A program made the translations under genes and the position numbers. DNA of 64,000 nucleotides from Diploscapter coronatus. Lineage: Eukaryota > Nematoda > Chromadorea > Rhabditida > Rhabditidae. The DNA lies in assembly GCA_964036155.1 (NCBI GenBank), contig OZ038423.1, forward strand, positions 13,903,249 through 13,967,248. The letters are read 5' to 3'. Shown in pieces: positions 25,389-37,284 of the stretch (position 1 is the stretch's first letter; each line of letters starts with the position of its first letter). Below the pieces are notes generated by a model. The model ran no database searches, was not told the origin of the DNA, and saw nothing but the letters and a program-made list of their open reading frames with translations.

Positions 25389-26581
25389 TTAAAACGGAAT
25401 CACTTCCAGATTTCTGTTGTAGAAGTTTCCAGTGTGAGATTTGTCGAGTTTGAAGAAGCTCTTGACGAGTGATTCGGCGCTTTCTTCGGGCTAAATTTTC
25501 GAAATAGAAATATTCAAAACCTCCAACTTACAGCCAATTCAGCTTCAATGCCAATTCTCCTCGTCATTTCTGTTCTACAGCCTCCTGGGCAAAATGCAAC
25601 AGATAGAATTTTATCTTCGAGCAAATCTACAGCCATCGTTCTCATTACTTGATTCAGAGCAGACTAAAATATTGAGTGATTTTCTTAAATTTTTACCTAA
25701 GCAAAAATCACCTTCGAAGTCCGGTACCCTAAAAATTTGAAGAAGCTTGATCCGCCCCAGAAAAGAGTTGCATTGTTTCTTTCTAACGAAGCTGCATTTG
25801 ATGAGATATTGATGATAGCTGCTCGATTAATTGAAAAATCATCGCCTTGTTGCAAGGATGAAGCTTGCTGGAGTAGAGGTAGGAGTGCCTAAAAGTGATA
25901 TTTGGCACCAGATTAATGGTATTTTTAGCTTATTAGAAACGATATGAGTTGTACTTTTCGAAAGGCAGAATTTTCTGATGACGGTACCCCATGGGCATCA
26001 TATGGAAAAAGTGGAACCCTTCTAACAAACAATTTTATCCCTCACCTGTGTCAAAATGATCGTCCCAAACACATTCGACTGAAATTGTTCCATAAGTTGC
26101 TCTCTGGTAACCCTTTGTTTCGTGACCATGTGCACATGAACACCAGCATTGTTGACAAGCACCGTAAGTCCTTTGTCGTTCACGATATGTTTTATCTGAA
26201 GGAGCGAAAAATAGGTTGATTATTCAAAATGATATAATGTGCGTTGAACAAACTATTGAAACGTTTGAATGTAATGCTTCACGAATAGATAGGAATGGGT
26301 CATCATCGACGTTATGTCAAGTAAGTGGGTCCATTTTCAAATTCTAGTAAATTTATAATTATTACCTCTTCCACTGCTCTGTCAATCGACTCATCTGAGC
26401 TGATGTCGAGCTTGATGATCTTCAGTCGATCGTCTTTGATGGATTTCAAATCCTCTGCCGCTTCTGGGCTTCTTACTCCAGCGATAATAGTTTGAATGTT
26501 TTCGTCCTTCAGGAACTCTCTGACCAAAGCTAGCCCAACCCCCCTATTTGCTCCGGTGACAAGAATGGAACATGGGACCAT
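25389..26581 (-). CDS. Short-chain dehydrogenase SDR-7
   Basis: C-factor-like SDR, 258 residues. Five exons: 26581-26366, 26195-26046, 25888-25712, 25663-25532 and 25490-25389. Motifs: TGANRGVG, NNAG, NISSNAASL, and LGYRTSK with the Lys codon at the exon end. Like SDR-6, exons 1 and 2 are fused, and like SDR-5 and SDR-6 it has the extra aromatic insert (WGGSSFFKFLGY), so these three form one subclade that duplicated in place. Tail: LVKSFFKLDKSHTGNFYNRN. Confidence 0.92.
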
Positions 26582-26848
26582 AATTTAAAATTTGGGAGAA
26601 TATACTAAAAATGGTGAAGATGGCGGTGAAAGTGTGCACAAATCAAGCAAATCAATAGGCTGTTTCGGAAGCTTCGGCTTTGCCAGAAATATGCCGATAA
26701 GTAGAACACCAAACCATTTATGCCTGTTAGCGATAACAAAAATAATAGCATCAAAGGATGAAGCTTCAAGAAAACATAGAATATTATGCTTTGATTTCAA
26801 GTTAAAAATTTATTCAAAATCATGAATTATCTATAAAATTAAAAATCG

Positions 26849-28529
26849 TTATATTTTAGATCTCAGATTATCCTCTTGATCTTCTAGATTTTTCAGGAAA
26901 GTGTCAACTAGTTTGATATATTCTTTAGGGTGTTTCCTAAACAAAATCAGAATCCAAGTTCAAGTTGATTGATAGGCTTATTTTACCGATAGTGTTCCAC
27001 GTGTAAAGAGTCATTGAATCGTAGCGCCTCGATGCGTTTATCATTCAACTTTTGTAAATGCCGGTGGAACTTTTCGATACTTCTAAAATAATTTATAAAA
27101 CATGTGGCTAGAAAGTTGAATATTTCTCAATATCTGCAAATTTTTAAACTTTCTAATTGTAAAAGTAAATTTATATGCAAGTGATTGAAAATTCAATACT
27201 TCTCTTTAAGGATAATACCCTCTTTGTAGTCAGTAAAACTTTCAATGAGTTGTAAGAAAATTACAAGAAAAGACTAACCGAGCAGGACAAACAGCATCTC
27301 CATCAGAATACACGAAACTCAAAACCTTCGGCAAATCCGGATGAAAGAGCAAATGGTAATATGTGCAGTAACTTTTCCAATCACCTCCGATCATTCGAAT
27401 AAATTTGACCTAAAATGCAACAGAATTTATTTTGAATTTTTCATTTATAAAGTACCCCGTAATCATTGGAAATGTAGGCACCGACAACAGCGCTCCTCCA
27501 TAGTTTGTACTTGAGCAGTTGAAAGAAATTCAGGTATTTCAGCTTTTCGCCCATTGAAAAATCGACTACTTCGCCACTGGTTGGGGTTGTAAATTTTCGA
27601 GTGAACTCTACTGGACAGCTAAATTTGAAATGAAGAAATATCGTAATTTTTTAAATGACGATGTGATGCCTATGAAGTATTCGTTTTTTTTGGATAGAAA
27701 CGATATGATTTAGTTGAAATATGTATAGCAACGTTATTCCTTTGTTGTCAAAATTGTTTCCCCAGAATAAGGGTCAAATAACCATTTTTAAACCATAGTA
27801 AAATCATTCTCTACCTATCAAAAATGATCCCCCTAGTCCGTTTTAAAATCTCCAATTCAGGATGTTGCAACAGTAGCGAACATATGCAATCGATAGCGTT
27901 CATACTCAACGCATGAAGCGCTAACGACTTATTCGGGTCTTGTAGAATTTCGCCCAAATGTTCAGCCAGACTCGAGACTTCGCGAAAATGCTTCATCCTT
28001 ATGCAAACTTTGAGATTCGCGTTATACAGAAGAGTGTTGAATCTGTTTTTGTATAAGTTGAGAAACGCATGGTATTGCATACCCCCGAGTTTCGTAGATC
28101 CTAACATACTTATCAACCGTAGATTTATTGGCACCAGCCCATCCTAGAATCACGATTATTGTATCCTAAAATGTTTGATTAAACAACTCTAGTGGTCTAA
28201 TTAAACTGAATTATATATACATAGCATGTGTAGCTGAAACATGACTATAATTTCGATTTAGATTCGATAACTTTCAAAGCATAATAGTTGAAACTATTTG
28301 TGATAAAAAGCCGAGTAAATTATCTTGATTTTTAAGGCGGCTTAAGTTATGTCACAGATAATTTAGGATCTCTTTCAATGGCAGTAGTAATCAATTTCTG
28401 TGAATGATATAGCAGCACAATCGCAATGACATCTATTTTCAAATTAACATTAACCTGATTTCGCTTCGGATAATTTGAGCTTGAATTAGTCAAGTAAGTG
28501 GCTCCAACGTAAGATACAGCCCGTTCCAT
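26849..28529 (-). CDS. TMEM53 / DUF829 family protein
   Basis: Predicted alpha/beta-hydrolase-like protein of the TMEM53 (DUF829) family, associated with the nuclear envelope and ER in animals. Seven exons: 28529-28455, 28165-28083, 28042-27815, 27618-27456, 27409-27279, 27082-26987 and 26936-26849, all in phase; 287 residues. Family hallmarks in order: VILGWAGANKSTVDKYVRIY at the start of the core, HALSMNAIDCI at the nucleophile-elbow position, RGIIFDS, a late DGDAVCP, NDSLHVEHYRKHP near the end, then the final helix. The serine-containing elbow reads HALSMN, where the family usually has a Gly-rich HVFSNGG-like motif, so hydrolase activity is doubtful. Confidence 0.85.
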
Positions 28530-29189
28530 AATCGGGAAGTGTCAATTTTGCTCCCATTATTCATTTCCAATTGTAAAATGAGCTGAGGCTTTGATAAAAT
28601 AAGAGTGCACTCGATAAAGCAGGTCGAAAGTCGGTAGTGTCATTCAACTCAACGTTGTTTACAATGTGCTAAAAGTACGGCTTATTCTAGCAGTGCAAGA
28701 TGTGTGTATGCTTTGATTAGGTATAGATACATTTTGAGCCGCCGAAAATTCAAATTATGTAGAACAAAAAGTTCAGACAATAAATACCACAAGAAATGTC
28801 CTCAAAAGAAAGATTTAGAAAATTTTCAAATGAAAAGCTTTTTACTCAATAAAATCAATCCAGCATTATTTTTGGACTCTTACCCTATTGTAGTGAATAT
28901 TTTTAGCATATGCATTTTTTCTTAAATTTGAGCAAACCTTGATACTTCTTTGTAAACGTCGTACATTTCCTCGAAATAATCTCCATTATTGATCGACGAC
29001 ATTTGGATAACCATCAAGTGAAAGGCGAGTGAGAGAGACATAATGAAAAGACGCTCTATTGAAAGTCTTCTTCGTTTTCCTTCATTCCTTTCCATTTATT
29101 GACGAGTGTCAGTTTTTCATCGACATTTTTGATAAGTCGCTGATATCGATTTTTGATTATTTTCGGTTTTTTACTGATTTAATCTTAGA
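28530..29189. promoter_or_regulatory. Divergent upstream region of TMEM53-like (-) and HMBOX-like (+)
   Basis: About 660 bp. No exons were recognised; an A-rich 73-codon frame at 28704-28925 looks random. Confidence 0.45.
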
Positions 29190-32100
29190 ATGAGCTTGTT
29201 TACCGTTGAACAGTTAGAGTTAATCCGAAGGTTGAGAGCAACCGGCATGAAAATCGAACAAATAGTGGATGTAAGTTTCAAGATTTTCTCAAATTTATTC
29301 CTTTATTTTTCTAATTATCAGTTTTTGGTACAAACTGAACACATTCAAATAAAAATGAATTTGAATAAAGAACACATGAAGAATATGTTCAATTTCTCAA
29401 ACAGATTACTTTTTGCATAAACTTTTCTGGAAAGTCTGTTCAATTTTTATTCTTGTCAATACCTTCTCTGCAAAATTGTGAACTGGCCAAATTTGCAATA
29501 ATTCCAAAAAAAAACTTAAAACTCAGGCCTACCGTCAGCTGGACATTTTCGAAGGCGTTTCCACTTCAAATAGTGTGTCCGTTCAAAAGCCCGAATCATC
29601 CAAGACATATGTAGCTCGATCTGCTCCCTCTCCTCAACCACCTGCCCAACCAACGAGTTCGACCGATCGAGAACCGACCCCTGTCTCGATACAGTCAGCT
29701 CAGAAGAAAGCTAAGAAACGACCCGCGTCCAACTCGCATCAAACTCCTGTGGTAGGATATTATATTTTCTAAACAAACAATCAGCGACAGAATGAGAAAA
29801 AAATGGAAATTCTGTGTTTTTGAGAATTTCAAAGCATATCATCATGTTTTTAATATTTTTATTAGATGATATTTCTTTGTTTTCCACGAAACCCAATGAA
29901 TGATCGATTATCAAAATTTGATAACTTTCGTTTTGGAAATTTTGAAACATTGCAAAATTCGAAAAAAAACTATTAAGGCCAGCAAAATGCGTTTATCTGA
30001 CGATCGATCCTCCGTGATCGATATCGAATCCCCACCCCCAGCCATGGCCAGCAGTCTAGTCAACGAGGATGCCTCACATCTGTTAGTGATTTATTTTCTT
30101 ATTTGATAAAATTCTGTAACCTGAATACCTAAGCACTCAAGCCATTCGAAAGTATGAACATAGTCTTCTCATCATTATTTAACCCATTTCGCATGATTCG
30201 ATGATTTGAGATTTTCAAGCTATCGGTATTCTTCTGAAGTAAGACATTTCAGAAATGTCGGGGACATCACGCCAAGAACAGACGCCGCCCGTCGTTTTGT
30301 GGCTGCAACCACATACCTCAGAAGCATTCCCGTCGATAAAATCAAGGGCCAACAATACAAGCAGTTCTCCGATTTTGTACGTTTTAAAACTTGTTTTCTT
30401 CAATTGAATTCAAAATTTATGTTTACCACATTTGATACATTGACGTTTATTCAAACACCAATAATTTAACCAAAAAAGTTCAGGAATTCGAAGGCCTCCA
30501 CATCCCTGAAAAACTAGTCGAGTTGGTCAAAGCTTGCAACGACAAACTCCGAATCGAAATTTCGGATTACTTCTACACCAACAATCTGAAGCAGGGCGAC
30601 ATCGCTAATTTGACCGGTAAGAAAAATGTCATTTTTATTGTTTTTAGAAGTTTAGCGAATTGCAAAACGAAAGAAATCATGACACAGGTGATGGAAAAAC
30701 AGTAAATGAAAAGATGTCGTATCATCGTATACTACCTTTCTATACCCTATTTCTTCTAGGTTTCGTGTCACGATGACGTTGTTATTATTTATTATAAAAA
30801 CTACCCTCTCATAATTCATTTTCTTTTCAGGACTATCTCCTTCGTCGATTTCCCGCGTGCTGAATCCGAACACCAAGGAATCGGTGACAATGATCAACAT
30901 CTTCATCGTTTTCGCCTGCTATCTGGACTGCATCTCTTATCCGGATCTTTTGGGTGAGAAACTTTAAAAAAATAAAGAGGAAGATTGTGTTGACTAAAGA
31001 CTTTCTAGAAAATGAGAAAGTGTGAAAGATCTCGATTTTGATGAATTTTAAAAATCAATATCAAGCATTTTTTTGTCATTCTGAATTTCAGAAGCCTACA
31101 ATTCGATAAAAGATGGGAAGCAAAGCAGTCATAGGGCCCATAAATCTCACAAGAAGTTCAAAACCGTGGATGAAGTCAGAAATCGACTGGATAACGCAGC
31201 CAAGAAATTTGAGAAGCATCCTATTCTGCTGGCGGTTTATTAGAATTAAAAAAAACTGCTTATTTTTAATAATTTCAGCCTCTGAACGCCTACTTTAAAG
31301 AAACGCCTACACCGGATTGGGGCAGAGCTGAGGAGATCTCTAAATCCTGCAATAATATTCTGGACGATTTGGCGAATCGAGGTAAAATTTAAGAAGATCT
31401 TTCTGATATGAATTCGGAGAATTAGAACATGCTATTTTTATAAACTGCTCCGATTATCAGCTGCACATTGTCTTTCATGCATCATTTGATTATCCAGAAA
31501 ATTGAAACATACTAATTTATTTATTTTTTAAATCATCCAATTTTATGAAATGATACGATAATCAATGACTTATCATTTATTTCATTTACTCTTTGTTTAC
31601 CTAAAATTTGAAACGTTACTTTTCTCTAAATTTTCAAAATCAGGTCTCTCGTCCAGTTCGTACGAAGCGATCACTCCGCTAGACATCTACCGACTGTTCG
31701 AGAAGACGAATCAAATCAGGAAGGAGCAATTTGCTTTGGATCCGGAAGGAAAAATTAACGAATTCGATGACAACTACATCCAACTCGCCATTAAACATTA
31801 TGTAATTTTAAGATATTTCATTTAATTTTAACAAAAATTAATTATATGACGTGACCCATCTTTTCCTACTTTATTTCTCATGATTTTATCATCTTTAATA
31901 GCTGATTAGACGCTTCGTCGTCTAAACATATCGACTGTGGAAATTGAATTAAACTGTTTTTCATTTTTAAATTCAGACGGAGAAATCTGGAAAGGACGAA
32001 GCGACATCTTCGAATGCGGTGGATCAGGTATTAGATATTTTAGCTTTCGAAATATTGACTTCGAACTAAGGATACTTTAGTTTACTTGGCAACATTTCGA

Positions 32101-32304
32101 ATTTTAGATTGATATATTTCATATGAGTTTATAGTCAAATAAGTCATACTTATGCCATTAATACGTCGTTGTTAGTGCGATATCTAATTCTAACAGCTTC
32201 AGTCCTTCGATTCGCCATGTAACCTCATCGAGCAGGCCCAGTTGTTTCTGGAATTGTATTCCAAAACCGACCTTCAAAATACCGACATCAAACCCATACT
32301 TTAG
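29190..32304 (+). CDS. hmbx-1: HMBOX1-like protein with degenerate homeodomain
   Basis: Eleven exons: 29190-29270, 29527-29751, 29978-30081, 30253-30376, 30484-30616, 30831-30953, 31092-31234, 31279-31381, 31644-31801, 31977-32027 and 32197-32304, all in phase; 450 residues. The N-terminus (FTVEQLELIRRLRATGMKIE) matches the HNF1/HMBOX dimerisation-type domain. Residues about 195-240 (LVELVKACNDKLRIEISDYF and GDIANLTGLSPSSISRVLNP) match the POU-specific-like domain of HMBOX1. The following segment (PLNAYFKETPTPDWGRAEEI, then SLKVYNWF-like TPLDIYRLFEKTNQIRK) aligns with the HMBOX homeodomain, but key recognition-helix residues are not conserved. A Pro/Ser-rich linker lies between. HMBOX1 in mammals is a nuclear factor that binds telomeric DNA; function here is inferred. 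The acceptor CTTAG ends one base before the ATG, suggesting trans-splicing. Confidence 0.8.
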
Positions 32305-33848
32305 ACACTACTTGTAAAATTTAGACCCACTTTAAAATTCAATCATTTAAAACCTTCCTCAACTATTAAGTGAAATAGTGTAAATATTGAGTGGGTTCGG
32401 AAGTGAATGAATTTTATCTTAATGAGATTTATAGTGAGCCGAAAATTGACAGATAGAATCACATAATACTGAATCATTTTTACAAATTCGTGTCATAAAT
32501 GTCAAAATATCACAAATAATCAAAATACCATGATATGCTACTTCGAAAGTTTGGAATTTCATGATAAATTGAAGATTATTTATTGTGACTGGAAAATATC
32601 CGGCCCTATTTATTTTGGTGACTACTTATTTTTATGATATCGTTTTCGTGCAGTTTTTCTTTGGAAATAAATTGTTGTGCAAATTTAGCAATGCGATTAG
32701 AATTTATTCTATCTTGCAAGAACCAAAATTGGATTTTAACTTGAGACACCCATAACTCGATAAATGACACAGGGAGATATGTAAATGATTAATGACTAAG
32801 CCGGAACAGTTTAATTTCAAATAGCGAAATTTAATTCTTAACAAATCTGGATTAATATAATTGTCTGAAATTTCCATGATAAACAAAAACTGGATGACAA
32901 TTGAAATTTTAATCGAAATACGAGATCTTTAATGCCAATTTTGATCAGCGAGATTTTAAAGATTGAAAATTTGTAGGCGTATACAAAACCATGTTACTTT
33001 TTCATTTGATTTATCAAGTGGCTTAGAGTGATATGGAAGAAGCGTATCAAAGATGACGAAATTATTTACGATCCTTATTTTCTTGGAACCTTATATAATT
33101 TTGTTTCGAATTCGAATTTCAAAACCCAGTTTTTAAAAGTTGGGAAAATTTAAAAAATAAAATATGAGCTTCAAAAAACATTCATATGGAAAAATCGTGA
33201 GGTGAATTGAAGCTGTAATTTTTCGCGTGAAATTACTTGAAATTTGCCCCGTTACGAGTAAATTTTCGTGACTTATCAAAGATATGCTCTTTATTGTTCT
33301 GCAGATCGGTGTTGCCTAGTCACTATGTATGTGATCAGCGAGCCTTAACTACGCGACTCTGCCCTATCTTATTTTCCCCTAGTCCCAATGCGTGCGTCTC
33401 GCAGGCTATAGATGCAGAGTAACTAGACAATACCGATCTGGGGAGCAATAGAAAGTAATTTCAATAAACATAATCATAAAAGGCGTTCCTAATAAATCAG
33501 AAAATGTTCATAAACTCAGGAACCTTAGAAACAATGCAACATAATAAATCATGACAATATTCGTAAACTATGCTATGAATTTAGAAAAATCTTAAAATTG
33601 GGCAATGATATGATATAACTTTTCTTCGAGATATTACAAATATACAGGCAGTCCAAATACGGATATATCCAAATATAAACTTATCATATAACCTCTCGTC
33701 GCTGAGGTGTACGCAACATACATTGAAACGTATGAAATATATGCGCCCTACTGCCTATAAATAGCCAAATTGCATATAAATGCATAATTTCTAAATATAT
33801 TACCGAGTTTGAATATATAATATAATAATATTGAAGATATTTAGCTGT
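32305..33848. other. Gene-free stretch holding a foldback element
   Basis: Convergent 3' regions of the HMBOX-like gene and the receptor. Very AT-rich. The only clear structure is the inverted repeat at 33288-33457. Confidence 0.5.
33288..33457. mobile_element. Small TIR element of about 170 bp
   Basis: The left arm (CTTTATTGTTCTGCAGATCG, 33288-33321) and the reverse complement of the right arm (33421-33457) match over about 30 bp with few mismatches, sharing GATCGGTRTTG and CTAGT. The interior is GC-richer than the flanks. No coding capacity. Confidence 0.7.
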
Positions 33849-36800
33849 TTAAGTTAATGTAATAGTACCAATAGTAGTCTGTCGACGATCTATAGTTTTG
33901 CCTCTGGTGTAAGCTGCACTGGTAGGTAAGATGGCCTGACCTGCTACTGACTGCGAATCCGCGAACGCCTTGTCCTTTCTGGAAATTTTTTATATCCCAA
34001 AATCTATATATCAGAAAAGCTACAGAATTTTTAAAATTTTGTTATATCCGCTATGAAGTTTTACAACTGTGGACTTATTTAGAACTTATTTTAAATATAA
34101 TAAGTGCAGCATGATAACATAGTACAAAGTAGACTAATTAGACCTTTAGGATATAAAATATTTCATTAAATTTTTACGACTAACCTCATTCCAATGAGGT
34201 AGAAAAATTGCTTCCGAATTTCCGGACGCATAGCGAAATTTATCACGAAATTAGCAACCGATAAAAGTCTGAATATATTAATTTTCCCTGAATTCCGATA
34301 GTGCTTTACCCAGGCATAGCGTAAGTTAGAGCCACGATAATATCACTAAAGCTAGCAATATCCCATCTAATCATAATCATGACAGCGCTAGGCATGGAAA
34401 CCAATAGTATTGAAGATCCCTAAAATAAAAATGTTGGAAATTGTTACCAATTGTTTTTAAAGAAGCCCATAAAAATTGTCAAGTTCTGGTTTATAACACC
34501 AGATTGTTCTACAAAATAAAATGGAATTTCTAATATTTACCCATAACACATAAATTTATTTTTAATTATAATATTTGTACGGAATGGTGCATGGATAATC
34601 CTAAAAACCAATTCTTCTAATTGAATTCGCTGATTTTACTTCATTAGAAAAATGTGTTAGTTCGAAAACAAAGGCCCAGCACACTTTTCATCTATCTTAG
34701 ATTTTGGTTCTGTACTATTTTTATAAATGTTGTTTGCTTAGTAAGCAAAACGGAAAATTCACACACGTTTATGATTTGAGATTTTCAATCTAGTGAGTTT
34801 AACCTATGAGAATTTCCAAGTATACAGTAATTCACACTCGAGTTAATCAGCTTACGGTGTTGACTTTATATTGCGATTGAAAAGCACACTAATTTGGTTG
34901 AATACTTGTAATATTCTGTGTCTCAAAAATATACAAATTTCTTTAGACGAACGTTGAACTTAAAAGTTATGAAGACAAACAAAAAAACAAGTTCCGGAAG
35001 ATAAGGATAAAGAAATTGATGGAAAAAGTTATATTTTTAACTTAATAGATATTTTAAATAAACGGATATTGTGCTTGGTTCTAGTCGATTCTTTGGAAAA
35101 TTCCAGGGAACGAAACTTCGGATTATTCATTACTTAGTTATTCAAAGAAACAAAGCACCTCGTATTTAAATTTTGACTTGTCTTGAGAAGTAGACTTATC
35201 GACATTGTAAGAATTTAGAAAAGATAAATGTCATAAATTAATACTATTAAAAACAAACTCACAGCTAAAACCATCACAATAATAAGCTTATTGTGCGATT
35301 TACTCGAATTGCCGAATTTACTTTGAGCGCTGGAATGTTTCGCGAATTTCTAAAATTATCATCTTGAAAATTTCCAGAAAAAGCCAAACTTACCCTCCTA
35401 ACATACCAAACTTTGAACGCTGAAATTAGTGATACTAGATATGCACTCGGTACGAGCAAGAAGTGCAGTGTGGAGTACCTAAAACTCGAGTTTTCGAGGA
35501 AATCATTCAAATTTATCAATTTATTGATTTACCATCCTGCAGAAGAACCAATAATAGCGCAATGCTGTGTGGTGCTCATTCGTTTACCCTCATCTCCAAG
35601 AACTGACAATCCGGCGGTTAGCAAGGTGAACTAAAATTGATCAAGTTAAATTTGCTTCAAAATTTTGTATGAATTTTCAAAAAAATACTTGGTTTGATCC
35701 ACTGATGAATTTCTTTTTCTTTCTATATCAAATAGTTTCTCTCTCGAAAAAATTTTGCTGACGATTATGCATTACTTTTGAGTACGTTTAAAAATTTTGC
35801 CGACTATTTCTAGTGAATTCATATTTAGCCCATAGACGGGATCTGTTGTAAATAAATGCCAATTTATCATCGTTAGACTTTTCAACCCCCAACAAGTCGT
35901 TCATTTTTCAAATCGTTCTTGGCCCCCGAAAATATCTTGTTTTCTGCTTACCACGGCCCAAATTGGGAGTACTGAAAGGAAGAGAATCTTCTTGTTGGTC
36001 GAAAATATTCGATTGTAAGTCGCCGGCCGAGTTACGGCACAAATTCGCTCATAGGCAATCAGCAAAGTGCCGATAGCGGGCAATTCAGTACCGAGAATCA
36101 GGGAGTGGGGCCAGTATCGCTGAAAATTAGAATATTTTAATTCGTATAAATTTGATATTTTCTCGGCATCTAGACAATTTGTGAATCTCTGACATTGTAA
36201 TGTAATAGTGATAAACAAGGGTTGGTTCATGTTACATTAAAAGATCTCCATATTTCAAACTTTCAGGTTTTATATGATACATTGATGTTATGAATCACCA
36301 TTTTGAGATGAAAATGATATGTTCTTGAAAACTGTCTCGCAAAAATTCGAAGAAAAATTGCAAATATTAATTTTCCGATTATTCTTGCATATGAAAAGTC
36401 GCTGACATCCTATCTGTGTAGTTTTAAATGCGAGAAGTTTAGCTTTTTGAAGCATAATCTGTGAATTGAAGTAGGAAAATGTGGTTTTATGATTTGTAAC
36501 TTACGTGATAAAAACAATCGTATGCTGAAATGGGCACTGTTATCCTCCCGCTTAGCAGACCGGATAACCGACCTGAGCCGACCAATAGATATGATATCGC
36601 TGAAGTTGACTGATTAAAATTTTAGCACTGTCCCATTATAGTTGAATACTTGGTTATAGAAATTGGCTTAGAGCAATAATTCTGATGATTTGATAAGAAT
36701 ATTTTCTGCTAAGCAAATATGGAAGCATTAGCTTATTCTGCAATCATGACTCAGAAAATTGCTGAGACATATAACTCGAGTTATATTTTCAAAATAATAG

Positions 36801-37284
36801 CATGACAATATGTAATTGTCTTAATAAATGTAGCTTCTCTTCTTTGTCAATATGGAAAGCACTTTTTTCTTGTAAATCGAACTGTATATCATGTGAAAAA
36901 TAAATCAAAAGTCGCGAAAATTCTCTTAGAAACTCGCTCATTTGCACACATTTTATGAACGTCAACATGCTTATGGTGAATGAACGTGTTTGTGCTCATT
37001 TTTTTTTCGAGAAATAAGGAGCTAATTATAACTTGTAATAACGAATCAACTTTTTACCATCAACAAGATCCCCGAAATCAACCGCAGCGAAAAACACAAA
37101 TTTTCGCCGAAATTCCGAATTCGAAAAGAATATCACTAAGTTTAACGAGGAGAGAAATGTCGAAATTACACCTAAATTAAAATATTTTATAAAAAAAAAT
37201 AAACATAGAAATATATTCACCTAAAGTGATATACAAAGAGCACATAAACAGTGTGCTATTATGATCCACTAAAAACCCAGTCAT
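33849..37284 (-). CDS. Seven-transmembrane chemoreceptor-type GPCR
   Basis: Rhodopsin-like 7TM protein of 306 residues. Nine exons: 37284-37221, 36599-36505, 36119-35952, 35630-35533, 35478-35394, 35349-35263, 34419-34310, 34268-34185 and 33978-33849, all in phase. TM1 is around LFMCSLYITLAISYLLVG; TM3 ends GTLLIAYERICAVTRP with the ER-type cytoplasmic motif; TM5 LVPSAYLVSLISAF; TM6 LIIVMVLAGSSILLVSMP; TM7 IVALTYAMPGLLSVANFVI; then a basic helix and Thr-rich tail. It is probably expressed in sensory neurons, as for nematode receptors of this kind. I cannot place it in a named serpentine class. Several introns exceed 800 nt, unlike most genes here. Confidence 0.82.

Noticed and set aside
24989..25453. 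154-codon + strand open frame, the longest uninterrupted ATG frame near SDR-7
   Set aside because: Lys/Asn-rich, no family resemblance, no splice context, and its 3' end overlaps the antisense of a well-supported SDR-7 exon.
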